23,903 bases of DNA from CAZNPH01 sp964574985 (GTDB taxonomy: Bacteria; Bacteroidota; Bacteroidia; Bacteroidales; SM23-62): positions 1 through 23,903 of the forward strand of contig CAZNPH010000031.1 in the NCBI GenBank assembly GCA_964574985.1, given 5' to 3'. This document shows positions 1 through 8,546 of this stretch, piece after piece (positions within the stretch are counted from its first letter, which is position 1; every line of letters starts with the position of its first letter). A program made the translations under genes and the position numbers. Under the pieces are notes generated by a model. The model was not told the origin of the DNA, made no database searches, and worked only from the letters and a program-made list of their open reading frames with translations.

Positions 1-33
1 ATAATATCAATAGTTTTAAGGCTATTTTGAGGA

Positions 34-2346
34 TTAATTTAAAGGGAACTTCAGACTAAACATGCGGTGCTCATCTTTAACCTTTAAAAAGGATACGGGA
101 ACGGATACCGAGAGTATTCCGTAGATTTCTTTGTTCCGGGCAAGCCTGATGGTGAAAGCGCCGCCTCCACCGCCATATTTGGCGGAAAGCGGGCAATCCG
201 GACATTCTTCCGGTGGATATTTGGTGACGGCGATTCCGTTTTTCCTGAAAGCTTTCTTTGCACAGGCTGTCCATTTTCCTTCCTTCATCCGTTTGATCAT
301 TGCGGTAAAATCATTATCCAAACCGGCCTGGGCAGAGGTGAGGTATTTCCCGTGTTCATCGGCAAGGGCAATCCATGCACTGAAATAACCACGTGTTTCC
401 ACCAATATATCACAGGATTTCCGGATAAGGTAATCCCGGCTTTTGGTTCTGATGATTAACTGGTTAATAGCATGTATTGAACGCAGCACCAGGTTGAGAT
501 GATTTATTTTCTCCTCAGCCTTTTTCCGCTCGGTGATGTCCCAAACAGTTGATATCATTAATTTATTGCCTGGAATTGGTATATTCCTTGCACAAATGAA
601 AAACGTATCCTCTCCTTTGCGGGTAATTGGTATATCTTCCCAATACATCCGATCGGGGTCGCCGCTGGCACAATCATCCAATACCTTTTTCTTGATATCT
701 TCTCTGAATTCTTTATCCTCGTATACAGCTTCCCAAAACGTATCCGGGTCGGCAAGCGCTTCCTTAGTTGTCCGGTAATTTTTTGGGAAATTATCATTCA
801 TATAACTAAACTCCACGGCGGGATCAACCGAGTTCGCAGCTATACCTATAGGAAGATGATCTAAAACTGTCCTGATAAATTCCTCATTCTCGCGCAATGC
901 CTCCTCAGCCTTCTTGCGCTCGGTGATGTCCATACAGTTTGCAATATAATACAACAGCTCGTTACCGTGTATCACCGGAATAGACGTGAACTCCACCCAG
1001 AGGGGAACGCCGCTTTTTGTCTGAAATTGCTCTTCAAGCCCTTTGGTACTTTTTTTCATGGCAGTCTTCAGATCACCCAGGATTGCGTTCTGTTTTGCCG
1101 GGGACCAGAAGGGATAAGGCGCTTTCTTGCCGACCAGTTCGTCCGAAGAGAAACCGGTCAGTTTTTCCAGTGCCGGATTGACATAATCAATGGATGAGTC
1201 CGGTTTTATTCCGATGATCGGATTGGGTGATTTATCCAATATCAATGAATAAAGATCATGGATTCGTCTCAACTCATCTCCGGTTTTTTCTCTTTCCTTT
1301 TCGGTTTCAATGCTTTGGAGCGCATATGACAGGTCGCCTGTCAGTTCATTGAACAATTGATGTTTTTCCTTGTCATCGGACATGTTCTTCGGACCAGAAA
1401 TGGTGATGGTCCCGAAGACCGTTCCTTTATGTGACAGTATGTTTACCAGTGCCGCCCTTTCCTTGTATTTTGATGACAACGGGCAATTTTTACATGTTTG
1501 ATAAACATCTTCAATCACCAGGGAACCCTGTTCTTTTAGCGCCTTTTTCTGACAGTAAACCTTTTTCCCTTCCTTCAACAACTTTTTAACGGAAGAGAAT
1601 TCTTTACCCACACCTTTAGCGGAAACAGCTTTTAATTCTTCTTTTTCATCAAAAAGAGCAATCCATGCATTCAAATAGCCCCGGGATTCGGTGAGGAGTT
1701 TGCACGCACTGGTAATTAGCTTTTCCGGATCTTTCTCTTTGACGATAAGCTGGTTTACGTTACGGATGGCCCGCAGGACATTATTAATATGTTCCAACCG
1801 GTCTTCTTTATACCTGGATGTGATAGCATCACTCAAAATCCGGGTCATTTCATTGATCAATTTCCGTTCTTCCTTCAAAAACGGGCCTTCATCCAGTTCC
1901 GGGCGCTCTTCCAGATAATAAACCTCAATCGCGCCTCTCCGCTCCTCATTAGCAATGATGGGGGCTGATTGTTTCCATTTGGTCTCCCTGAATGATCCGG
2001 AAATATATTCCTTTCCATCAAAAATCACCTTTCCCCTGGTGATTTCAGGGTATTGCCAGGCCGGGGGGATCAAGGCGGCCACATCATGGAATATTTCGTC
2101 CAGAGTGTCTCTTTTACAAATGGACTCAGATATTTCATACAGACAATTGAGTTCTTTTCCCCGTTCTTTAAAGTCATCCGTCATGGTTTTGAGATTCACC
2201 AAAAAGTCAGTTAATTCATTTTTTTCAGCCGGGATGTGAATGCTTTCCGAATAATCGCCCTGTGCATATTTTTGCAGAATGGGATTAAGCTCCTTTAGTT
2301 GTCTGAAGACGGGATTTTGATGTGGTTCTGTTTTGCCTTTTCCCAT
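34..2346 (-). CDS. Multi-domain GAF/PAS sensor protein, apparently truncated before its kinase core
   Basis: A cytoplasmic sensory protein of 770 residues with no membrane segment. Domains in order: a GAF-like region at about 65-180 (with LIPPAWQYPEIT); a GAF-like domain at about 185-345 carrying CKNCPLSSKY; a PAS domain at 361-476 ending in MDITERKKAEE; a second PAS at 486-606 ending in WDITERKKAEE; and a second copy of the CxxCPLS GAF-like domain at 612-761. Such proteins normally continue into HisKA and HATPase domains. Here translation ends in MFSLKFPLN, exactly where copy 1 continues into NELTGDLSYAL, so the kinase core is missing. I chose the ATG at 2346: the upstream open stretch to 2478 is AT-rich, not protein-like, and holds a promoter candidate. 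Signal and output are unknown. It may be a non-functional remnant or a sensor working through another kinase. Confidence 0.8.
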   Translation of the reverse strand: MGKGKTEPHQNPVFRQLKELNPILQKYAQGDYSESIHIPAEKNELTDFLVNLKTMTDDFKERGKELNCLYEISESICKRDTLDEIFHDVAALIPPAWQYPEITRGKVIFDGKEYISGSFRETKWKQSAPIIANEERRGAIEVYYLEERPELDEGPFLKEERKLINEMTRILSDAITSRYKEDRLEHINNVLRAIRNVNQLIVKEKDPEKLITSACKLLTESRGYLNAWIALFDEKEELKAVSAKGVGKEFSSVKKLLKEGKKVYCQKKALKEQGSLVIEDVYQTCKNCPLSSKYKERAALVNILSHKGTVFGTITISGPKNMSDDKEKHQLFNELTGDLSYALQSIETEKEREKTGDELRRIHDLYSLILDKSPNPIIGIKPDSSIDYVNPALEKLTGFSSDELVGKKAPYPFWSPAKQNAILGDLKTAMKKSTKGLEEQFQTKSGVPLWVEFTSIPVIHGNELLYYIANCMDITERKKAEEALRENEEFIRTVLDHLPIGIAANSVDPAVEFSYMNDNFPKNYRTTKEALADPDTFWEAVYEDKEFREDIKKKVLDDCASGDPDRMYWEDIPITRKGEDTFFICARNIPIPGNKLMISTVWDITERKKAEEKINHLNLVLRSIHAINQLIIRTKSRDYLIRKSCDILVETRGYFSAWIALADEHGKYLTSAQAGLDNDFTAMIKRMKEGKWTACAKKAFRKNGIAVTKYPPEECPDCPLSAKYGGGGGAFTIRLARNKEIYGILSVSVPVSFLKVKDEHRMFSLKFPLN

Positions 2347-2447
2347 AGGATCAGAATTTATATTCAAGAAAACGCGATTTTTTAAACTGAGAATTTTAAA
2401 ACAAGATAAAATAGATAAAATATGATTGGCAGATAACGTGTTTATTA

Positions 2448-2479
2448 CAATACTATGATATAATTGCCTGATAAACAAT
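2448..2479 (-). promoter_or_regulatory. Candidate Bacteroidota-type promoter for the sensor gene
   Basis: On the minus strand, ATTG (2479-2476) is followed after 20 bp by TAGTATTG (2455-2448). This is one mismatch from the TAnnTTTG -7 consensus and partly fits the -33 TTTG element at the expected 19-21 bp. It would give a leader of roughly 95 nt before the chosen ATG at 2346. The surrounding 2347-2540 stretch is AT-rich and otherwise shows no gene. Confidence 0.35.
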
Positions 2480-2540
2480 TATTTTATTAGTAATTTGCTA
2501 ACATAATCGCCGGGAGGTTTTTGTTGATGTTGATTCATGA

Positions 2541-2618
2541 TTATGTCAATTGCCTGAAAATCAATTCATTCAGCTCATCCGGGTTAATGGGTTTGGAAAT
2601 GTAGTCGTTACAGCCGGC
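2541..2618 (-). pseudogene. C-terminal remnant of a response-regulator receiver (REC) domain
   Basis: The minus strand reads AGCNDYISKPINPDEL and then NELIFRQLT before a TAA at 2543-2541. The AGCNDYISKPI stretch is the classic end of a REC domain, where the conserved Lys before Pro contacts the phosphorylated Asp pocket. Nothing upstream in this frame is REC-like, because the DNA changes at about 2619-2632 into the 3' end of the GH78 gene. The Asp acceptor and most of the fold are therefore absent. It is probably the end of a hybrid histidine kinase that once preceded the sensor gene. It overlaps the last 11 bases of the GH78 reading frame. Confidence 0.75.
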
Positions 2619-5016
2619 CCGGCCGGTCAAATAAATCATTCCGCCCCGGCTGCAGTTTGATGGCCTTCCCCAGCCAGATGAATTCCCCGGTCATTTTCCC
2701 GGGCAGGATGATCTCGCCTTCAACCTCTTTGTTTTTCCCGAATGTGAGATCGATCAGAATGTTCCCGTGTATGGTGGGATAGGTGGCATGGATGAATTCC
2801 AGTTGCCCGGGCTGGGGCGCGATGCGGACCGTCTTGAATCCCGGGGTGGCCGGACCAATCCCGGCGACTACCCTGAAATAATAATGTACGGGATGGGCGG
2901 TCCACGGATGGACCTCGGAACGGGGGTGCTGTTCGATGCGTTTTTCGGGTGTGGCCGACATGCCCATTTCCACAAGCTCTTTCCAGGGCCCCAATGCACG
3001 GGTGAAATTTCCCACCCCGGTTTTTGCCATGGCCTCGAACAGATAGAAGTAAAAGAAAAGGTTTGCTTTGCTGTCGAATCCCGTCTCTTCATCCAGTATT
3101 TTGTCCATCAGTATCCTTTCTTCGGATTCGGTATGCGCCCCGGCCAGGACGGCCATGATGCCGGCCCGCTGGTCATAGAAGGTCTTTTCGGGATCGTCGG
3201 CATATATCCCTTTTTCAGGATCAAAACAAAGACTGCGGACGATTTCGGCATACTTGCGGGACTGAGCCCGGTAGTATCCGGCTTTTTCCCGGTATCCGAG
3301 CCATTCCAGTATGCCGGCGGCATTGTTCAGTGTATATGCATAACCCAGGGTCAGGATGGCTGAATTGCCGTTTCTGTTCACAGGGGAATTGCCCCCTTTG
3401 GGCAGGTACCAGTCAATGAACATGGGATATTCCGAATCACCGACCAGTCCGTTTTCATTGATCAGGGATTCATAATAATCGAACACTTCCTGGATCTCTC
3501 CCAGACAGGATCCGATCAGTTCCCTTTCCCCTGCGGTCATCATGAGGTCGTGCAGCATGTCGATCCAGATGAGCGAGTAGGTGGGGTGGACGAATGTGGC
3601 CTTGAGCGGGTAGCAACTGGTGATGTTCCCGTCGGGCAGGCGGGAATTGTTGAACTGTTCCATCGCGCTGCGGAAATAGGTCAGGTCGCCGGTCAGGGAG
3701 GTCCATGCCTTCAGGTGGGGGCGCAGGTCTCCCACGTATTGCATCTGTTCATAGTAGGCATCGCTGAGCAGGTTGTCCTGGGCACATATCTCCAGTCCGT
3801 GCCGGCAAATGTCCCATACCTCCCGGTAAACCGGATCCCTGGTATTGAATTCGGCCGTGACCGGAATGGGGCTGGCAGAGAACATGTTGTAGAAATCATC
3901 GATCTTCAGGGCTTCTTCCCTGGTTTCGATGTCCAGCCGGACAAAGCGGAAGGTGCGGAACCACATGGGCTTGAAGATCCGGTTTTCTCCCCCGTCCATG
4001 ACATATACATCGCTGATGCCCCTGATGACCTTGCCTTCGGTCACATCGCGGTTCCCTTTGTGGTTGTTTTCGTCATACAGGGCTTCCGAATACCGGACCC
4101 GGATGCAGGCACCTTTGCCGCCGGAAAGGTGCAGTTCCGGGTATCCAAGGGTCACGTATCCCCGGTCGATGAGCAGGGTTCGGTCCGAATTGGGCGGGAT
4201 GACCAGGGGCCTGTCACCGAAGTTAAAGTCCCGGGCAAAATTTTCCGGTTTTGTACGGATAATGTCCCCGGGGGGTTCTTTTTCGCTGGTCTGTATGGAA
4301 GTGGTGCGCGGCTGCATGAGCCAGCCGTGTCCGCCCCCGCTTGTATTCGGACGTTCAATAAGATATACTTCCGGGTTTTTCCACCCGCTGTCGTCGAAAT
4401 CCGCCTCTTTCCATCCCCAGGGGTAATCTGTCGCCACCACCGAATCCATGGGGTTGGATGCATAGAATCCGCCCACGATCTCACCGCCGAAGATCCAGTC
4501 CACGGATTTTTCATGCATCCCCCGGTTATGGAACACTTTCCAGGAACTCCCGAAGTCCGTGCTGAGAAAAGCTTCTTTTTCCGAATGTCCCTGCAGCATA
4601 AAACCGGTTTTCAGGGAAATGATCCCGTAACTCCGGTCCGTGCCCCAGTTCATCACTTCCACCGCTACCACGTTTTTCCCTTCTTTGAGAAAGGAGGCCA
4701 GGTCAACCGTTTCGTACCGCCAGTGCCGGATGTCGGCAAGCTGGGGTCCGTAGCAGACTTCCCTGCCGTTGACATGCAGCCGGTAACGGTTGTCCCCGCT
4801 GACGTGGACAATGAATTGGTCAGGCCTTTCCTGCAATTCAAAAGTATTCCTGAAATGGATCAGGTTGTGTGCGTTGTTGTCAATGTCCGGATGGGTGATC
4901 CACCGACATTCCCAGCTTTCCGGATACTGGGGAAGCCCGTGGCCGGGGTACTGGGCATCCAGGGCGCTGATGTTGCATAAAAACGCAATGCAAATGAGAG
5001 GCGGAAAAATTTTCAT
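2608..5016 (-). CDS. Secreted GH78-family alpha-L-rhamnosidase-like glycoside hydrolase
   Basis: Predicted to release terminal alpha-L-rhamnose from a glycan in the periplasm or outside the cell. An N-terminal signal peptide (hydrophobic 5-19, cleavage near ALDA-Q) leads 802 residues. An N-terminal beta-sandwich at about 36-130 (RYRLHVNGREV, NVVAVEVMNWG) is followed by further beta-domains to about 385, an (alpha/alpha)6 barrel at about 390-715 and a C-terminal beta-domain. Catalytic-region motifs are DAYYEQMQYVGD (419-430), FIDW (533-536) and HPWTAHP (703-709). E423 and D430 fit the GH78 acid and ligand residues with the usual seven-residue spacing, but the Asp expected five before the Glu is Ser418. 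The last residues after about LQPGRNDL read into REC-derived DNA, so the native stop seems lost. The gene lies 101 bp after the propeller gene on the same strand. Family assignment is firm, substrate is not. Confidence 0.85.
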   Translation of the reverse strand: MKIFPPLICIAFLCNISALDAQYPGHGLPQYPESWECRWITHPDIDNNAHNLIHFRNTFELQERPDQFIVHVSGDNRYRLHVNGREVCYGPQLADIRHWRYETVDLASFLKEGKNVVAVEVMNWGTDRSYGIISLKTGFMLQGHSEKEAFLSTDFGSSWKVFHNRGMHEKSVDWIFGGEIVGGFYASNPMDSVVATDYPWGWKEADFDDSGWKNPEVYLIERPNTSGGGHGWLMQPRTTSIQTSEKEPPGDIIRTKPENFARDFNFGDRPLVIPPNSDRTLLIDRGYVTLGYPELHLSGGKGACIRVRYSEALYDENNHKGNRDVTEGKVIRGISDVYVMDGGENRIFKPMWFRTFRFVRLDIETREEALKIDDFYNMFSASPIPVTAEFNTRDPVYREVWDICRHGLEICAQDNLLSDAYYEQMQYVGDLRPHLKAWTSLTGDLTYFRSAMEQFNNSRLPDGNITSCYPLKATFVHPTYSLIWIDMLHDLMMTAGERELIGSCLGEIQEVFDYYESLINENGLVGDSEYPMFIDWYLPKGGNSPVNRNGNSAILTLGYAYTLNNAAGILEWLGYREKAGYYRAQSRKYAEIVRSLCFDPEKGIYADDPEKTFYDQRAGIMAVLAGAHTESEERILMDKILDEETGFDSKANLFFYFYLFEAMAKTGVGNFTRALGPWKELVEMGMSATPEKRIEQHPRSEVHPWTAHPVHYYFRVVAGIGPATPGFKTVRIAPQPGQLEFIHATYPTIHGNILIDLTFGKNKEVEGEIILPGKMTGEFIWLGKAIKLQPGRNDLFDRPGRL

Positions 5017-5117
5017 TATTTTTGGTTTAATCGGTAAATTGCATAAAGATCATGCAGTTCAATAAAAGTAAAGATATTTTTTCAGGAATACGGAGATTTT
5101 CCCTGCTGATTGATTTG

Positions 5118-8100
5118 TCAGCCTGCAGACTTCTTTCCGAGACAGACCACCCTGCCATCTGTTGTACTGATATAAATTTGACTGCCTGCTGCCGACATTC
5201 CGTCGAACACAGGTGCCGAAGGCAGTTTGTATCCGGAGAGTTTTTCACCGGTTGACAAAGAAATGACCCATAAATACATGCCTTTTTCACCTTTGAATGA
5301 GGAAAGCGGATCATCCGGATCGATCACATCCGGCGGTCCGGCTATGAAAAGGGCATTGCCGGCCAGGACCATCGAGCGGACACGTACGGGTATCCAGCGT
5401 TTCCACAAAGCGGGCAGGGGACGGGTGAATCCGGGCCCTTTTTCGTAATCCAGGGCAGGATCGGTAATTTCCAGTCCGGTAAAGCCCTGCCAGTGAAAAT
5501 CGGCCCAGGTCTTTTTCACTTCCGGCAGCCATTTGACCGGTTCGGGTTTGCCGGCAGCATCCACCAGCACGGGTTCGGTGCTGTTTTTATCCGCATAGAG
5601 CAGGTAACCTTTGCCGGGCCGGGAAAAAGGAGAGTGGAGATTGCGTTCGGTGAAGCATTTGAAGGCATAGGTGCATGAATCGTTGAAGGACAGTATCTGT
5701 CCTGATTTCGGTGCGTTCAATCCCATATAAAAGCCCGGCCAGCGTTCCGAATACATCCAGAAAGTGCGGTCCCACCATGAATCATCCAACAGTCCGGAAG
5801 CAGAAGTGGAAAACAGATGAAGCCCGGTGTTTTTATCCCCCAGTTGAGTGATGCCGGGTGTTTCCTGTTTTTGAAGCTTTTTGTTGAATTTCACATTCTT
5901 CATATAGATATATCCGTCCTGGCTTACCAGCACATCGGATAGCGAGCCCTCCATGTCAAACGGCCTTCCCGGTTCACCACCGGGTATTTCCGGAAAGGGT
6001 CCTTCCATCCGGTATTCATATTGTTTTTCACCGCTGGCCGGATCAATGCCGTAAAGGAATATCCCCCCATCCAGGAAGGATGAGCGGCCCGCGGCAAAAT
6101 AGGCGACGCCGTCAACGATAAGAACGCTTCCATGAACAGGCCAGGGGGATTCAAGCTGATTGAAGGCAACAATGCGCCGTTCGGAGGGAGCTGCCCTGAA
6201 TTTCCATATCAGTTCCCCGTTATCTGCCCTCAGGCAGTAGACCCATCCGTCATGGGCACCGAAAAGTATGCGGCCCTGATAAAAACCTGGCGGGGAATCG
6301 ATCCTTCCCCCGGCGGTAAAGGACCACAGTAACTTGCCATCTTCACTGCTGATGCAGGAAATGCAATGCTGGTCAATCTGAGCCACAAAAAGTTTCCCGT
6401 CTGTGATGACCGGCTGGGTCAGTTTTCCACCCAGTTTCTTTTCCCAACGTTCCCCGAGATTTAAGGGCAACTGCCCGGCTGTCGCTCCGCTGCGTTTATG
6501 GTCATGCCTGAAAGTCGGCCATTCATTTTCTTCCGGAGATGACGTTCGGCCGGCAGCAAAGCCATATGCGGGACCTTTCCTGAGAATACTCCCTGTCATT
6601 TTTTGTTCCGCCTCCTGAGAGGGTGCCGACAAAGCGTTGAATCCGTTCAGTTTAGAGCTGGGGTAGCAAAAGCACTGATGGGGAGGAGCATACAACAGTC
6701 CGTTGGCAGGCACCAGTCCGAGGTCGCAGGCACCGCGGACCCAGTTGTGCCGCATGTGGTCATCCCCCTTGATGTCCATGAACTCAACACCCCGTTTGTC
6801 CCACATCAGGTAGTTGTCTGTGGCCTTGGGCGGATAACAGCGGTAATGATGCCCCGGACTGAACAGGTTCCGTACCTGTATCCTTTTTTTCACTTCACCG
6901 GTCCATGGATCGTATCCTGTCATCCTGGCAAATGTCTGTAAGGTATCCTTAAGCGGGACAGCCAGCCAGTCATTTGTACGGTATTTTTGTCTGGGTTGTC
7001 CGTACCAGACAAGTTCATTGGCAATAAAAAGATTGTTCCCTGCCAGGGGAGGACCGGTCCACATTTCCTCACCCGTTTCCGCACGGAGCGCTTTCAGTAT
7101 TCCGGGTGACCACCCGCCTCTTTCCGGAGAGAGTATGAATACCCCATCCTGATAAGCCACCAGTTTTCGTGCTTTCATTCCGCATTCCCACTTTTTCTCT
7201 CCGCCGGAAAGATCCAGCGTCTTCACCTTTCCGGGAACGGCGTAATGGACTCTGCCTTCATTCACCGCCAGCGTCAAAGGGATCAACCTTTTTTCGGATT
7301 GTTCCCACAATATTTCGCCGGTATTTGTATTGATCGCCACAATGGATTCGGGAGAAGAAAATGAGGCAGAATCTCCCCTGTACCGGTTGATGATCCGGAT
7401 AACAAGCGTATGGTCAATGCAAACAATTTCTTCTGTTCCTTCGGTGTCCCGGAGGGTCTTTATCTTTTCGCCGGTGGCCGCATCGAGTACCGATACAGGG
7501 GCATGATAGCCAAGGGTGATGTAAACCTTTTCTCCTGCAGCCACCAATCTGCGATGCAGTATATTGGGGAAACTGTACCTGAAATTCCGCCCGACCATAT
7601 CGATCCACTCCTCTCCTTCCAGACCCTCTTTATTCCATTGCTTCCAGCCCCAATTCGGGATTTCCCTTTCCCAAAGGGTAACTCCGCTGAAACCATCCCT
7701 TGAGATCAGTGACCAGGTGGCCGGCAGACGGGAATCCTTGATGCCCGGGGGGCCTGTATCCAGAATATAAAAAATGCGTCCGCCGGAGGAGACCAGTTCC
7801 ATTACACTGCTCTCCAGTTCATGACTCCGGCAGTAAAGGGGATACCCTTTCCATTGCAGGTGCCGGGGAGGGGCTACTTTTGTATCATGGGACACCGCGT
7901 TGTTATTGGGGCCATGAAAATGGTGGGTCCATTCATCGATGTCATCCGGCCAGGGATTTTTGTATTGTTCCCAATTGCCGTTTTTCATGATAAAGGCTGT
8001 GCCCCCGGGAGCCAGAACCCGCCTTATTTCATTTTCACTCATGCCGTTGTGATCCCGCACCACCAGCAAATTGACCAGATCATCCGTGTGGGGAAGTTTA

Positions 8101-8417
8101 TTTCCATTCCATTGCTCCGCGGTAATTTTCCCATACAGACCTTTCCTGCGGATAAAATCACGGGCTTTATCTGCCTTCTTGCTTCCGGCGGTTAGTCCGT
8201 GCACCAGAAACCGGTCATTGGGATGCAGTCCCACCAGATCCCTTCCCTTTTCAAAACCTGCATAAACGGCCAGGCCTCCCTCAATACCGGATCTTTCCAA
8301 CAGCCGTGATGTTTCCTCCCGGTGACAGTCTGTCAACAATAAACTTACCAGACCCGGAAGTAAGAAAAGAACAACCGGCTTTCTGATCTTTCGAATAAAG
8401 AAATTAAGAAAATTCAT
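5118..8417 (-). CDS. Secreted PQQ-like beta-propeller protein with degenerate methyltransferase-like N-domain
   Basis: This 1099-residue protein starts with a signal sequence (hydrophobic 14-28) that ends in LLLTDC, possibly a poor lipobox with Cys31. Residues about 35-160 resemble the class I methyltransferase-like module that often precedes this propeller type (LVHGL, LVNLLVV, RRVLAPGGTAFI, then DEWTHHFHG at 161-169). The loop expected to be glycine-rich reads AGFEKGRD, so SAM binding is doubtful. Residues about 180-1095 hold repeated PQQ-like blades, for example LDAATGEKI, INTNTGEILWE, EDGKLLWSF and ADNGELIWKF, with a Cys pair in QCFCYPSSKLNGFNA (581-595) and EWPTFRHDHKRSG (632-644). Similar proteins are known in Planctomycetes, Verrucomicrobia and Bacteroidota, without an established reaction. 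Lying between two GH78 genes, it probably acts on the same substrate as a binding protein or uncharacterised enzyme. No PQQ synthesis genes are visible. Confidence 0.8.
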   Translation of the reverse strand: MNFLNFFIRKIRKPVVLFLLPGLVSLLLTDCHREETSRLLERSGIEGGLAVYAGFEKGRDLVGLHPNDRFLVHGLTAGSKKADKARDFIRRKGLYGKITAEQWNGNKLPHTDDLVNLLVVRDHNGMSENEIRRVLAPGGTAFIMKNGNWEQYKNPWPDDIDEWTHHFHGPNNNAVSHDTKVAPPRHLQWKGYPLYCRSHELESSVMELVSSGGRIFYILDTGPPGIKDSRLPATWSLISRDGFSGVTLWEREIPNWGWKQWNKEGLEGEEWIDMVGRNFRYSFPNILHRRLVAAGEKVYITLGYHAPVSVLDAATGEKIKTLRDTEGTEEIVCIDHTLVIRIINRYRGDSASFSSPESIVAINTNTGEILWEQSEKRLIPLTLAVNEGRVHYAVPGKVKTLDLSGGEKKWECGMKARKLVAYQDGVFILSPERGGWSPGILKALRAETGEEMWTGPPLAGNNLFIANELVWYGQPRQKYRTNDWLAVPLKDTLQTFARMTGYDPWTGEVKKRIQVRNLFSPGHHYRCYPPKATDNYLMWDKRGVEFMDIKGDDHMRHNWVRGACDLGLVPANGLLYAPPHQCFCYPSSKLNGFNALSAPSQEAEQKMTGSILRKGPAYGFAAGRTSSPEENEWPTFRHDHKRSGATAGQLPLNLGERWEKKLGGKLTQPVITDGKLFVAQIDQHCISCISSEDGKLLWSFTAGGRIDSPPGFYQGRILFGAHDGWVYCLRADNGELIWKFRAAPSERRIVAFNQLESPWPVHGSVLIVDGVAYFAAGRSSFLDGGIFLYGIDPASGEKQYEYRMEGPFPEIPGGEPGRPFDMEGSLSDVLVSQDGYIYMKNVKFNKKLQKQETPGITQLGDKNTGLHLFSTSASGLLDDSWWDRTFWMYSERWPGFYMGLNAPKSGQILSFNDSCTYAFKCFTERNLHSPFSRPGKGYLLYADKNSTEPVLVDAAGKPEPVKWLPEVKKTWADFHWQGFTGLEITDPALDYEKGPGFTRPLPALWKRWIPVRVRSMVLAGNALFIAGPPDVIDPDDPLSSFKGEKGMYLWVISLSTGEKLSGYKLPSAPVFDGMSAAGSQIYISTTDGRVVCLGKKSAG

Positions 8418-8452
8418 ATTCTAACTGTTTAATCATTTGATGGTTAAATTCC

Positions 8453-8496
8453 CCGATGCTCTGCATCGGAAACTCGGGTCCAGGGTTCTGCCCTGG
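8453..8496. repeat. Two tandem 7-bp hairpins, both with a TCT loop
   Basis: Hairpin 1 is CCGATGC-TCT-GCATCGG (8453-8469), a perfect seven-pair stem. Hairpin 2 is CCAGGGT-TCT-GCCCTGG (8480-8496), seven pairs including one G-U, with the same loop. Ten bases separate them. They lie in the 129-bp gap between the second GH78 gene and the propeller gene. On the transcribed minus strand no run of T follows, so a plain intrinsic terminator is unlikely. The matched geometry suggests a REP-like dispersed element or an RNA-processing structure. The rest of the gap shows nothing recognisable. Confidence 0.7.
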
Positions 8497-8546
8497 GGTT
8501 TAATACCATTTATTAATTCGAAATTAAATGATTCAGGAGATGCCGA

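Noticed and set aside
3550..4980. 476-residue open frame on the plus strand opposite the GH78 gene
   Set aside because: It is antisense to a gene with a signal peptide and catalytic motifs. Its product has no recognisable motif and is explained by codon bias of the real gene.
8453..8496. Simple rho-independent terminator
   Set aside because: Neither strand shows the run of T expected after the stem, and two hairpins with identical geometry suggest another role.
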